From Cyclobacteriaceae bacterium (GTDB lineage Bacteria > Bacteroidota > Bacteroidia > Cytophagales > Cyclobacteriaceae): DNA of 64,000 nucleotides. Shown here piece after piece: positions 44,066 through 52,614 of this stretch. The position numbers were made by a program, and so were the translations under genes. The notes beneath the pieces are model-generated. The model had not been told where the DNA came from. It was given only the letters and a program-made list of their open reading frames with translations, and ran no database searches. The number at the start of each line of letters is the position of its first letter. Position 1 is the first letter of the stretch. The stretch covers positions 47,383 through 111,382 of the forward strand of contig JANWWN010000002.1 of assembly GCA_025055435.1 (NCBI GenBank), given 5' to 3'.

Positions 44066-44135
44066 AAGAAAAAGGGTAAATGTGAGAATAAAGTATTTAG
44101 AATGAACTCAGGTTTAGTCAGTAACCCGAATAAGA

Positions 44136-44690
44136 CTAAGAACGGTTAGAGAAGCGCGGAGGGGGAGTTAAAAGCTTAAGAAGAGGGGACTTAAAATTCT
44201 TAAGATAGGGTTTTTGAGCTTTACAGAGCATTACCGGATTCATCAGGATAAGATCCGTGTCGGGCAGGTGATATACCATTTTATAAAGTGATACAAGAAG
44301 AACAGGCAGCGGATCGTCATCGTTATGAATCCTTAGGAAAATGTTGCGGATAAAACCTAGCAGATTATCCTCAGCCGCATCGTATAATCCATATACCATA
44401 ACGTATTCCTCAAGTCGAATCACCCGGGCTATGTCGAACATCCGTCCGTTAATTTTTAACTCATGATCATCAACTTTAAAGCGGACAAACTCATCTGGTG
44501 TGAGTTCAAGGCATTCGAGATCGGCGGATGGTAATACAGCGAGCTGCTGCCGCATTTGATGACGGATATGAGTGAGCCGCACGGCAAAGTACACGTAAAC
44601 TCCGCCAAGCATAAAGCCGAATACCGTCAACAGCCCTATGGCAATCAGCCGTTTCACCGGTAGCGAAAGTACGAAGAAAGCACGGTGCAA
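44136..44690 (-). CDS. Hypothetical membrane-anchored protein
   Basis: 184 residues if the TTG at 44690 is used; a GTG at 44657 would give 173 and is equally possible. One transmembrane helix at about residues 15-38 (LIAIGLLTVFGFMLGGVYVYFAV) precedes an extracytoplasmic domain (DLECLELTPDEFVRFKVDDHELKINGRMFDIA). The C-terminal half is hydrophobic and ends in a basic tail. No known domain is recognised. It lies between a deoxynucleoside kinase gene and the TonB receptor gene; its position next to the receptor suggests a role in the same uptake system. Confidence 0.6.
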   Translation of the reverse strand: MHRAFFVLSLPVKRLIAIGLLTVFGFMLGGVYVYFAVRLTHIRHQMRQQLAVLPSADLECLELTPDEFVRFKVDDHELKINGRMFDIARVIRLEEYVMVYGLYDAAEDNLLGFIRNIFLRIHNDDDPLPVLLVSLYKMVYHLPDTDLILMNPVMLCKAQKPYLKNFKSPLLKLLTPPPRFSNRS

Positions 44691-44732
44691 CAGAAAGATT
44701 TTACAGCAGTTTCCTGTGGCGGTGGTGGAAGG

Positions 44733-45365
44733 TCACTGGGCAAAGAGGTTGTTCAGTTCCAGGTCAATCCGGTTTACAATAAATGCAAAGTCTTCCACGC
44801 GTTCCACAAAGTCCAGATCGTTGGCATTGATAATTAACAGGCGCCCGAGGTTATACGAGCTTATCCATTTTTCATAATACTCGTTCAGGTTTTTCAGATA
44901 GTCCAGGCGCATGGCATATTCAAAGTCGCGGCCGCGCTTTTGTATCTGCCGTACCAGTTTAGGGATGTCGCTGCGCAGGTAGATGAGTAAATCGGGTGGA
45001 GGCACGAATGCAATCATGGAGTTGAAAATCTCCAGGTAGTTGTTGTAGTCGCGGTCGTTGATGTAGCCGCTGGCGTGCAGGTTAGCGGCAAAAATGTAGG
45101 CATCTTCATAAATGGTGCGGTCCTGTACGGTGGTTTTCGTGCTGTTGCGGATTTCGTTTACCTGGCGGAAGCGGCTGTTCAGAAAATAAATCTGCAGATG
45201 GAAGGCCCAGCGCTGCATGTCGAGATAGAAATCGCGCAGATACGGATTTTTATCTACCGATTCATAGAGCGGTGTCCATCCGTAGTGCTTGGCCAGCTTT
45301 TCGGCCAATGTGGTTTTTCCGGAGCCAATGTTACCCGATATGGCAATATGTTTAAGCTGATTCAT
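44733..45365 (-). CDS. Deoxynucleoside kinase
   Basis: 210 residues, the size of the dAK/dGK family. Walker A is GNIGSGKTTLAEKL near residue 11. The ERS-like motif appears as TVQDRTIYED near residue 78. A lid-like RQIQKRGRDFE segment with basic residues follows near 135-147. It phosphorylates deoxyadenosine or deoxyguanosine for salvage. A perfect TATATTTG -7 box is 9 bases upstream of the ATG, so the leader is nearly absent. Confidence 0.9.
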   Translation of the reverse strand: MNQLKHIAISGNIGSGKTTLAEKLAKHYGWTPLYESVDKNPYLRDFYLDMQRWAFHLQIYFLNSRFRQVNEIRNSTKTTVQDRTIYEDAYIFAANLHASGYINDRDYNNYLEIFNSMIAFVPPPDLLIYLRSDIPKLVRQIQKRGRDFEYAMRLDYLKNLNEYYEKWISSYNLGRLLIINANDLDFVERVEDFAFIVNRIDLELNNLFAQ

Positions 45366-45373
45366 GAGGGGCG

Positions 45374-45381
45374 CAAATATA
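45374..45381 (-). promoter_or_regulatory. Predicted -7 box for the deoxynucleoside kinase gene
   Basis: TATATTTG on the minus strand, an exact TAnnTTTG match, lies about 8 bases before the start codon; a transcript from it would be almost leaderless. Confidence 0.4.
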
Positions 45382-45498
45382 CTTTAATCGGGTTGCCCCG
45401 AGGTTGTTTGTGGATTCTTTATTACCTCATTAATCGTCAGTTTGACGCAGGATAATCCGGTCGTTGCCTCTTAAGCAATTCGGAAATTGAAATAAATT

Positions 45499-46368
45499 TT
45501 ACTCGCTGGCCACCAGTGCCAGCTTGTTTCCTTTTCGGTTTACGGCAAGCCTGGTAATGCTTTTTAAAGACATTGCCGCTGAGGCAGGCAACTCTTTCCA
45601 GACCCTTTCTCTGCCGGGGTGGATTGAAAACAAGCGCTCACCGTTACTCATCAGAATTTTTCCATCCGGTGTCCAGGTTAAATCTTCCCGGCCCGGAAGG
45701 GTTGAGGTTAGGGTGGTGATGGTTTCGTTTACGGGATTGTATTTCCGGATGTACCACGCATCGGCTCGCTTTTCCACAAAACTCATTTCATTACTGCCCG
45801 GAATGCGGTGCAAGGAACGCCCGATGTTTTCGGCAATAATTTTATCCCTGCCGGTACGCAAATCAAACAAGCGTAACGTATTGGGTTCACCCAGCACAAA
45901 CAAAAGTAATTGATGCTCATTTATCCAGGCGTGGTATCCAACTATCAGATTGTTGATAATAACCACGGGCTCTCCGCCATCAATAGGATACTTTCCCAGG
46001 TCTTGTGCACCGTTGTCGCGTTGAATGATACAGGATATAAATTTTCCATCGGGTGTAACCGTAGGGGAATATTCCCGCTCTGCTGTTTGGGTAAGCAGGC
46101 GTGTTTCGCCGGTTTTATAGTTGTAAACTTTAATATCCGTTCTTCCGTCATTACCTGCTGAAGAATAATATAACAGCGGTTTTTCCGGATGAAAATGAGG
46201 CTGGTTATCGTAACCTGCACGGGCAGTGATATTTTGGGGTTGTGTAAGCAGGTAATTATTCTTTTTGAACTTCATTCCCAGTAAGTAAATATCGGTTGGA
46301 GGAGGTTGTTGGGCATATACAAGTCCTGCAGTGCCCAAACAAAGAAAAATTTTTAACAGTGCATTCAT
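45499..46368 (-). CDS. Exported beta-propeller (TolB/PD40-like) protein
   Basis: 289 residues. A signal peptide (IFLCLGTAGLVYAQ) is followed by beta-propeller repeats: YDNQPHFHPEKPLLYYSSA, EYSPTVTPDGKFISCII, LTWTPDGKILMSNGE. The blades resemble TolB/PD40 and the N-terminal propeller of S9 peptidases, but there is no hydrolase domain. The role is unknown. It is divergent from the amidohydrolase gene across a 71-base gap. Confidence 0.8.
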   Translation of the reverse strand: MNALLKIFLCLGTAGLVYAQQPPPTDIYLLGMKFKKNNYLLTQPQNITARAGYDNQPHFHPEKPLLYYSSAGNDGRTDIKVYNYKTGETRLLTQTAEREYSPTVTPDGKFISCIIQRDNGAQDLGKYPIDGGEPVVIINNLIVGYHAWINEHQLLLFVLGEPNTLRLFDLRTGRDKIIAENIGRSLHRIPGSNEMSFVEKRADAWYIRKYNPVNETITTLTSTLPGREDLTWTPDGKILMSNGERLFSIHPGRERVWKELPASAAMSLKSITRLAVNRKGNKLALVASE

Positions 46369-46439
46369 TAAATACCGATTTTACAGTTTACAGATTCTTA
46401 GTGCTTAGTTCTTTCCAACAATTAAGCTAACTTTTGTCC

Positions 46440-47699
46440 ATGAAAACAAGCAGTTTCTTTTTTCTGATTTTGTCATGCGTTTGTTTGCACGCCCAAACGC
46501 GGTACTACATTCAGCCCGACCGGGTATTCGATGGGTTTGAAATGCAGGAAGGGTGGGTAGTTGTGGTAGAGGGCAACCGCATTGTGTCGGCCGGACCGGG
46601 CACACAGATTAAGGTTCCATCTCAGGCGACGGTACTCAGGTTCCCGGGGTGCACCCTTCTGCCCGGTTTGATTGAAGGTCACAGTCATCTTTTTCTTTAT
46701 CCCTACAACATAACCGACTGGGATACGCAGGTACTGAAAGAGACAGATACCTACCGAACGGTTCGTGCCACGGTTCATGCCCGCAACACCCTGATGGCCG
46801 GCGTTACCACCGTGCGCGATCTGGGCACGGAAGGAGCAGGCTATGCCGATGTGGCGCTGAAACGCGCTATTAATGAAGGAATTGTTCCGGGCCCGCGTAT
46901 GGTTGTGGCGGGCAGGGCTATCGTTTCCACAGGCTCGTATGGCCCGAAGGGTTACGATGACGATTCAAAAATAATGCTGGGAGCCGAGGCAGCCGATGGA
47001 AACGAACTGATACGCGTGGTGCGCGACCAGATTGGCAAAGGAGCCGATTTCATCAAGGTGTATGCGGATTACCGGTGGGGTCCACGTGGTGAAGACCGTC
47101 CTTCTTTTACATTGGATGAACTAAAACTCATCAACGAAGTGGCGCGCAGCAGCGGACGCTACCTGGTGTGTCATGCCAAATCGAAGGAGGCTATCCGGCG
47201 TGCTGTTATGGCCGGAGCCGAGACCATTGAACACGGTGATTATCTGGATGAGGAAATTGCCCAACTGATGAAGCAACATGGCGTCACGTTTTTCCCGACA
47301 CTGGGTGCGGTAGAATCAATCCAGCGCTACCGCGGATGGCGTAAGGGCACAGATGCGGACCCTGCGCTGGTGCAGCAGAAGAAGAAGAGTTTTGCTATTG
47401 TCTACCGCGCCGGTGTAACCATTGGCCTGGGAGGTGATGTAGGCGTTTATCCGCATGGCGAAAATGTGTACGAACTCGAACTGATGGTTGAATATGGTAT
47501 GAGTGCGATTGATGCACTGCGCGCGGCAACCTCGGTTAATGCCAGGACACTGCACATGGAAAATGAAATCGGCAGCATAAAGCCTGGCATGTTGGCCGAT
47601 CTCGTGGTGGTGAAAGGTAACCCGCTGAAATCCATCAGCGACCTTAGGCAGGTGAGGTGGGTAATGAAGGACGGTGTGGTGTACAGGGATGAAAAATAG
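46440..47699 (+). CDS. Exported amidohydrolase family protein (imidazolonepropionase-like)
   Basis: 419 residues from the ATG at 46440; a TTG two codons earlier is less likely. The signal peptide is FFFLILSCVCLHAQ. The metal-site motif is EGHSHLFLYPYN near residue 80. Further ligands sit in CHAKSKEAIRR (near 245), ETIEHGDYLDEE (near 265) and GLGGDVGVYPHG (near 330). A Lys in the FIKVYADYRWG segment may be the carbamylated bridging residue. The C-terminus has MLADLVVVKGNPLKSI, a standard amidohydrolase end. The family includes peptidases and amidases; the substrate is unknown. A TAACTTTTG box ends a few bases upstream of the start. Confidence 0.88.
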   Translation: MKTSSFFFLILSCVCLHAQTRYYIQPDRVFDGFEMQEGWVVVVEGNRIVSAGPGTQIKVPSQATVLRFPGCTLLPGLIEGHSHLFLYPYNITDWDTQVLKETDTYRTVRATVHARNTLMAGVTTVRDLGTEGAGYADVALKRAINEGIVPGPRMVVAGRAIVSTGSYGPKGYDDDSKIMLGAEAADGNELIRVVRDQIGKGADFIKVYADYRWGPRGEDRPSFTLDELKLINEVARSSGRYLVCHAKSKEAIRRAVMAGAETIEHGDYLDEEIAQLMKQHGVTFFPTLGAVESIQRYRGWRKGTDADPALVQQKKKSFAIVYRAGVTIGLGGDVGVYPHGENVYELELMVEYGMSAIDALRAATSVNARTLHMENEIGSIKPGMLADLVVVKGNPLKSISDLRQVRWVMKDGVVYRDEK

Positions 47700-47775
47700 C
47701 TATGTGCTAAACGGCAACGCTTTTAGTTAATCGGACGACGCATCAAATACTAAAGATGCTTGTGCGAGTCCCTGA

Positions 47776-48330
47776 TTAATCATTACCCTCTTCGGCGTCA
47801 GCTTTTTTCAACTCTTCATCTATAATCTGCTCAATGATTTCGCGCTGGCGCTCGTTGATGGTATTATCCAGTTTGGCCTGACGTTTCATAAAACGCAGCA
47901 TGGCGTTTTTCTTGATTTCATAAGCCATGAACACCGTGTACTCGCCGGATTTTTTGTTGAAATATTTCTTCTCTCCGATTTTGCGCAAGTCGGCAATATC
48001 AGTATTCATAACCTGTCGCACCAGGCTTTGAAATTTATCGGCAATATCGGCTGCGCGTTCATTTCCGGTATCGGTTAAATACTGATCGGCTACCTGCTTC
48101 ATGGTAGTATTTACCTGGCCGGCCAGTTGCGCTTTGGCGTCGAGGTCGGCTTTGGCCCGGGCTATGTTATCCTGCGAACTCACACCTTTGCCGGTGCCGC
48201 GCCAAAAGCGGTTATTCGACATGTAGGCGCTGCCCTGAAATGGTTCGCGCACGCGTGTACCGAGAACGGATGAGCAGGCTTGCAGCAGAAGCAACGCAAG
48301 TACAGGAAGAACAAAGATGAGGCGTTTCAT
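47776..48330 (-). CDS. LPP20-like lipoprotein
   Basis: 184 residues. The signal peptide ends at the lipobox LLLQAC (Cys about 19). The following part (GTGKGVSSQDNIARAKADLDAKAQLAGQVNTTMKQV) is the LPP20 family pattern, in which glycine/serine-bounded helices contain repeated Ala and Lys. The C-terminal part is helical and charged (ERQREIIEQIIDEELKKADAEE). Relatives include putative surface lipoproteins of unknown role. It has its own start region and is convergent with the amidohydrolase gene. Confidence 0.75.
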   Translation of the reverse strand: MKRLIFVLPVLALLLLQACSSVLGTRVREPFQGSAYMSNNRFWRGTGKGVSSQDNIARAKADLDAKAQLAGQVNTTMKQVADQYLTDTGNERAADIADKFQSLVRQVMNTDIADLRKIGEKKYFNKKSGEYTVFMAYEIKKNAMLRFMKRQAKLDNTINERQREIIEQIIDEELKKADAEEGND

Positions 48331-48364
48331 AGTCGTTGGACTTTACTTGGGAAGGTAGTAAAAA

Positions 48365-49072
48365 TTATGCCAAATCGTTGATGCGGATAATCACCTGCCA
48401 GCGAAAGGCCCATTTCCAGTTCAATGTAAAGGTATGGATGCCGGCTTCCTTCATAATTTCTTCTATTTCATCGCGCGTAAAGCCGCGCAAAACCGATAAG
48501 GGAGCATCATACTTAACCATGTCCGACCGGGAAAACAGGGTTGTAAGCAGCCGGATGCTGTGATAGGCCAACGGATGCCGATGCAGGTCATTGACAACAA
48601 TACCGATTCGGGTTTGGTAAAGCAGCTGACGGAAAATCTGAACCAGTTCTGCCGAAGTAAAATGGTGAAAGAACAGGGTTGCCAATACGATATCGAATTT
48701 TCTTTTGCGGAAGGAGTAGCTGAAAATATTTTCCGATAACAGGTTGATAGACGGATCATTTACATATTGCCGGGCATAAGCGATGATGTGCGGGTTGGCA
48801 TCAAAACCGGTGAGCTGAAAGGGATAACCAGGAAAACTTTCGCTGATGCGCTTCAGCATTTCACCACTGCCGCAACCCAGATCGGCTATGGTAATGACAC
48901 GATTGGGATTTACAGGTAAAATTTGTTGCAGGGCCTGAAGCGTAACCATGTTGCCGCCCAGCCATTTGTTAATCACATCCAGTTCGCGCAAGGTTTGATG
49001 CACCACTTCGCCCGAGCATGTCAGATCGTCCATGAGCTCCGGCGTATGAATACGTTGACTTAAACGACTCAT
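48365..49072 (-). CDS. SAM-dependent methyltransferase of the type III PKS locus
   Basis: 235 residues if translation starts at the ATG at 49072, which overlaps the PKS stop as ATGA. The alternative ATG at 49078 adds only two residues. Motif I is IADLGCGSGEML near residues 65-76; the SAM-binding GFDANPHIIAYARQ and the IVLATLFFHHF motif follow. The chain is a small-molecule-type methyltransferase. Its tight coupling to a type III polyketide synthase strongly suggests methylation of the polyketide (O- or C-methylation not decided). Confidence 0.85.
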   Translation of the reverse strand: MSRLSQRIHTPELMDDLTCSGEVVHQTLRELDVINKWLGGNMVTLQALQQILPVNPNRVITIADLGCGSGEMLKRISESFPGYPFQLTGFDANPHIIAYARQYVNDPSINLLSENIFSYSFRKRKFDIVLATLFFHHFTSAELVQIFRQLLYQTRIGIVVNDLHRHPLAYHSIRLLTTLFSRSDMVKYDAPLSVLRGFTRDEIEEIMKEAGIHTFTLNWKWAFRWQVIIRINDLA

Positions 49073-50163
49073 GCGCATTCAATTTCGAGCACCATGCTTT
49101 CGAGTGTAAGGCCCGGCCCGAAAGCGAAGCTCATCACCGCTTTACCATGGTCGTTACGGCTGAGCGTGTCGCGTAATTCCTTTAGAACAAAAAGTACCGT
49201 GGGTGATGACATATTACCATAGTTATGCAACACCCGGTAGGCCGGTGCATTTTGTTCGGGGCGAAGCCGGAGTTGTTCTTCAATTACTTCCAGAATGCGC
49301 TTTCCGCCCGGATGAATGGCGAAGTAGGGAATATCAGCAACTTGTTTTTGCATCGGCTTTAGCAGTTGCTGTGTCAAGGTACCGATACCGGATCGGATTA
49401 AGTCCGGCACATAACCGGAAAGCTTCATGATAAATCCGGCATTACCGATGTTCCATGCCATGTGCTCGGTGCCGTTTACCGCAAGCATGTTGTTGAACTG
49501 TTTGAGCCGGAAGTTCACACCCGTTGCCGGATGATTAGTTACCAACACTGCCGCAGCACCGTCGGCAAACAGAGCATTGGCCAGCAGGTTATCTTCCGTG
49601 CCTTCGCGCTGAAAATGCAGACTGCACAACTCCGTACACACAATCAATACGCGGGCATCGTGCCGGGTCGCGCAATAAGCATGAGCAGCTTTAAGGGCGG
49701 TAAAGGCTGCATAACAACCCATAAAGTTGATGCACAACCGGTTTACCGAAGGTTGCAGGTTTAGTGCATGAACCAGGTCAATATCCAGTCCGGGAGCATA
49801 CATGCCCGTGCAACTAACCACAATGAGGTGGGTAATTTGATCTGCGCTGAACGATGTGTTATGCAAACAATTGTCAATTGCGGAAAGGCTTAACCTACAG
49901 GCATGTTGCCGGTATACGTCCAATCGTTGCTGTGTGGTAGGGAAGGGATCAAATCCGTCGGTATAAAAAGTATAATCACTGGTCTTGCCATAATCACTCA
50001 GCACGGAATGTCGCCAGGCAATACCGCTGGCACGGAAAATGGTTCTGAGTTTGCGTTCATCGCCTGGAGCGAGTTCCATGGCTCTCGACATAAATCCCGC
50101 CAGTGTTTCCTGACTGAACCGATGCTGCGGAACAGCTGTGCCGATGCTGGTGATGAAAGCCAT
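49069..50163 (-). CDS. Type III polyketide synthase (chalcone/stilbene synthase family)
   Basis: 364 residues. The catalytic triad is recognisable: Cys118 in VVSCTGMYAPG, His284 in FAIHPGGKRILE and Asn317 in HNYGNMSS. The C-terminal FGPGLTLESMVLE is the conserved product-site loop (GFGPG in plant enzymes). It condenses an acyl-CoA starter with malonyl-CoA to give resorcinols, phloroglucinols or pyrones; starter and chain length are not known. The methyltransferase is translationally coupled downstream. UbiA lies divergently 46 bases upstream. In Bacteroidota, type III PKS loci are typical secondary-metabolite clusters. Confidence 0.93.
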   Translation of the reverse strand: MAFITSIGTAVPQHRFSQETLAGFMSRAMELAPGDERKLRTIFRASGIAWRHSVLSDYGKTSDYTFYTDGFDPFPTTQQRLDVYRQHACRLSLSAIDNCLHNTSFSADQITHLIVVSCTGMYAPGLDIDLVHALNLQPSVNRLCINFMGCYAAFTALKAAHAYCATRHDARVLIVCTELCSLHFQREGTEDNLLANALFADGAAAVLVTNHPATGVNFRLKQFNNMLAVNGTEHMAWNIGNAGFIMKLSGYVPDLIRSGIGTLTQQLLKPMQKQVADIPYFAIHPGGKRILEVIEEQLRLRPEQNAPAYRVLHNYGNMSSPTVLFVLKELRDTLSRNDHGKAVMSFAFGPGLTLESMVLEIECA

Positions 50164-50176
50164 TTTATCTTATCGT

Positions 50177-50195
50177 GTAAAATACGCTATTTTAC
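50177..50195. promoter_or_regulatory. Perfect palindrome in the divergent PKS/ubiA promoter
   Basis: GTAAAATA-CGC-TATTTTAC forms two exact 8-base arms around a 3-base spacer, extended by a further G/C pair after one mismatch on each side. It lies in the 46-base gap between the type III PKS (minus) and ubiA-like (plus) start codons. It is an obvious candidate operator for joint control; each arm also resembles the start of a -7 box (TATTTT). Confidence 0.6.
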
Positions 50196-50209
50196 TCTAA
50201 CGCCTGTTT

Positions 50210-51097
50210 ATGTGGTCAACCCTGCTCCACCTGCGCATACCTTTTTCGTGGTTTCTGTTGCCGGTATTTCTTTTCAGTTTAAGCTTTTCGCCCAATATCA
50301 ATGAAAGCCGTTTGATGTGGGTATTCATCATCCTCCATTTGTTGGTTTACCCGGCCAGCAACGGATATAACAGTTATTTTGACCGCGATGAGCAGAGTAT
50401 CGGATTGCTCCGGCATCCGCCAAAAGTTAATCACAGTCTATATTTTATTTCTTTGCTGTTAGATGGGCTCGCCCTTATTTTATCTTTTATCCATATTAAC
50501 ACAACCTTTGCGTTGATGGTTTTGGTTTATGGGCTTGCATCGAAAGCGTACAGTCATCCTTCCGTGCGGCTCAAGAAATATCCCGTTTCGGGTTGGATTA
50601 CCGCCGGCTTTTTCCAGGGTTTTTTTACGTTTCTTACCTGTTATATCGGATTAAATGATTTTGAAATCAGTCAGGCGCTTCGTCCGCAGATTATTGCACC
50701 GGCCTTGCTGAGCAGCATCATGTTGTGGGGGAATTATCCGCTTACGCAGGTTTACCAACACCAGGAAGATGCGCAACGTGGTGATTTAACACTGAGCTTG
50801 CGGCTGGGCATAACCGGAACGTTTTATTTCAGTGGCTGGATGTTTCTGCTTGCCGGTGTGGGTTTTGTTGTTCTCTTCCACTACATGTTTAGCGGAAAAT
50901 ATCTTCGCGAATTTGTGCTGGCCATGGCACCCGTGGTGTTGTTTTTCGCATTTTGGTTTTACCGGGTAAGGCAGCATCCGGATTATGCACGGTATGATTA
51001 TGCCATGTGGATGAATTTTATTTCTTCCACAAGTCTGAACGTCTTTTTTGGATATCTGTTTTTGCACTCAACAAATGTTTTGCAGGCCTTTGGATAA
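50210..51097 (+). CDS. UbiA-family prenyltransferase
   Basis: 295 residues, eight or nine transmembrane helices (LRIPFSWFLLPVFLFSLSF, LLLDGLALILSFIHI, and so on). The first Asp-rich region is NGYNSYFDRDEQSIG near residue 62 and the second is YPLTQVYQHQEDAQRGD near 182-198, matching the UbiA pattern with some Asp replaced. It transfers a polyprenyl group onto an aromatic acceptor or acts as a related ring-forming enzyme. Next to a type III PKS, the natural acceptor is the polyketide aromatic. It is divergent from the PKS. Confidence 0.88.
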   Translation: MWSTLLHLRIPFSWFLLPVFLFSLSFSPNINESRLMWVFIILHLLVYPASNGYNSYFDRDEQSIGLLRHPPKVNHSLYFISLLLDGLALILSFIHINTTFALMVLVYGLASKAYSHPSVRLKKYPVSGWITAGFFQGFFTFLTCYIGLNDFEISQALRPQIIAPALLSSIMLWGNYPLTQVYQHQEDAQRGDLTLSLRLGITGTFYFSGWMFLLAGVGFVVLFHYMFSGKYLREFVLAMAPVVLFFAFWFYRVRQHPDYARYDYAMWMNFISSTSLNVFFGYLFLHSTNVLQAFG

Positions 51098-51108
51098 AGG
51101 CCGAGCAG

Positions 51109-52536
51109 TTATGACGAAAACGAAAGTTTTCTTAATCGAAAGAAGATTTTTCGATACACCGGATACACGCCAGTCAATTTCAGTAAAGCAATAATCCGGT
51201 GCTTGAATGTCGGATTGAAGGGAATCTCAATCAGTTTTTTGTCGGTGATTTTTAATATTTCCGCATGTAATACTGAAAAATATTTATCCCGGTCTTTTCG
51301 TGGCACGGACAACAGGAGAGATAATAAATACCTGTTATTAAAAGGTGATATCACAAGGCTATTAATATTGAAGACGGATTTTGCTGCTCCTGCCCAGTTG
51401 GGCATTTTGTGTTCCCAGTAAATCAAATCCAAAATATGTAAATGCCCGTTAACAGTTTGTCTCCAGTTTTCTACCGCCTGTTTTTCATAAACTCCTTCTC
51501 CTGCTCCGATGATATAGCAAATATCGCCTGAGCTTAACTTTTCGGGTAGCGGGTCGTAAAAACTTCTTGCAATTTCACTCACATTTCCGTTGACGATATA
51601 ATGACCGGGAAAATTACGCTGTAAATAAGCTGACAACAGTTGGGTGCGTTTGTCTTTCTTCCAGGTTGCGGTATCGGTTGCAGAAGGACTGTTTAACAGG
51701 GACGAATCATATTCAATAACTTCCAGGTGCTTTGAAAAGGCAGCAACGATTTTTCGGGCTACGTCCACATCGCTTTTTGCCTCCGGCGTTTTGTGGTTAA
51801 AAATGAAATACTTAACATTTTCCGAATACTTCAGCGAAGCAGCAAAAAGCAATCGGGAGTCCCATCCACCGGTCAGGGCAACTGCGGCAGGCTTGCGGTG
51901 TACCAGGCTTTCCATGGTTTTTTCAAGGATAAATGCTGCCTGCGGTGCAACCTCGTCAGAAGTTTTTTCAATGAGTGGCGTTAGCGGAAAGAAGCGGACC
52001 AGCTGACTGACGGTTACATCGTAGTAGAAATTGGGTATCAGTTTTTCAACATCCTGTAGCGGAGTTTTATTGAAGATGGTCGTTTTGTGCTCAATAACAT
52101 ATCTCGGTGCAGCCACATCATAATTTTCAGCTCCCAGTAACGGAAATGTAAGATGTGGTTGGGATGCAACGATGAAACGCGAACCTTTCCGGTAAATAAA
52201 TACTTCGAGCTGGCCGGATGCATCGTTAAAAATGCGGAGGTGATTCCTGTCAAAAAAAAGTAAAACAAAAAAGCCGCTTAGCTGATTGATCTTATTAATC
52301 AAATCCTCAAAGTTCAGATCGTTCAGTTGACGAATAATTTCCAAATTGAAATGTTTCGGGTTTTTGAAGTCGAAACAATCACCAAAAAAAATAATGTTGG
52401 ATGTACAAATTAAGTTTGCCCGATTTTCGGGATGGATCAAGCCATAAAATCCGTTGTGCGAAAATGACCATCCGTCTTTTATTGACTCACCAACCGGAGT
52501 ATTACTAAAAGCAAACTGAAAGGGTTGGATCGTCAT
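51109..52536 (-). CDS. Asparagine-synthetase-like ligase without an active glutaminase
   Basis: 475 residues. The N-terminal about 155 residues have the fold pattern of the Ntn glutaminase domain (LSGFFVLLFFDRNHLRIFNDASG), but Met1 is followed by Thr rather than the catalytic Cys, so glutamine hydrolysis is not possible. The synthetase domain has the PP-loop ALTGGWDSR at about residues 215-223 and FNINSLVISPFNNRYLLSL near 395. Beta-lactam synthetase is a known relative that lost glutaminase and joins an amine to a carboxylate. It lies inside the PKS block between ubiA and the flavoprotein gene. Composition is more AT-rich than its neighbours, a hint of separate acquisition. The substrate is unknown. 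Confidence 0.83.
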   Translation of the reverse strand: MTIQPFQFAFSNTPVGESIKDGWSFSHNGFYGLIHPENRANLICTSNIIFFGDCFDFKNPKHFNLEIIRQLNDLNFEDLINKINQLSGFFVLLFFDRNHLRIFNDASGQLEVFIYRKGSRFIVASQPHLTFPLLGAENYDVAAPRYVIEHKTTIFNKTPLQDVEKLIPNFYYDVTVSQLVRFFPLTPLIEKTSDEVAPQAAFILEKTMESLVHRKPAAVALTGGWDSRLLFAASLKYSENVKYFIFNHKTPEAKSDVDVARKIVAAFSKHLEVIEYDSSLLNSPSATDTATWKKDKRTQLLSAYLQRNFPGHYIVNGNVSEIARSFYDPLPEKLSSGDICYIIGAGEGVYEKQAVENWRQTVNGHLHILDLIYWEHKMPNWAGAAKSVFNINSLVISPFNNRYLLSLLLSVPRKDRDKYFSVLHAEILKITDKKLIEIPFNPTFKHRIIALLKLTGVYPVYRKIFFRLRKLSFSS

Positions 52537-52614
52537 AACTTTTTCTTTTGTTATCAGGTGCTTTGCCTTTTCAGAATATTTAGGAAAATTATCAAAAAAT
52601 CAAATCATGTAAAT

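Noticed and set aside
44066-44135. Possible Fur-like box before the TonB receptor gene.
   Set aside because: The gap is AT-rich but no 19-base inverted repeat resembling a Fur site could be recognised.
47727-47779. Long imperfect hairpin between the convergent amidohydrolase and LPP20-like genes.
   Set aside because: Arms TTAATC/GATTAA and GCATC/GATGC are broken by bulges and no T-run follows on either strand; it is not a convincing terminator.
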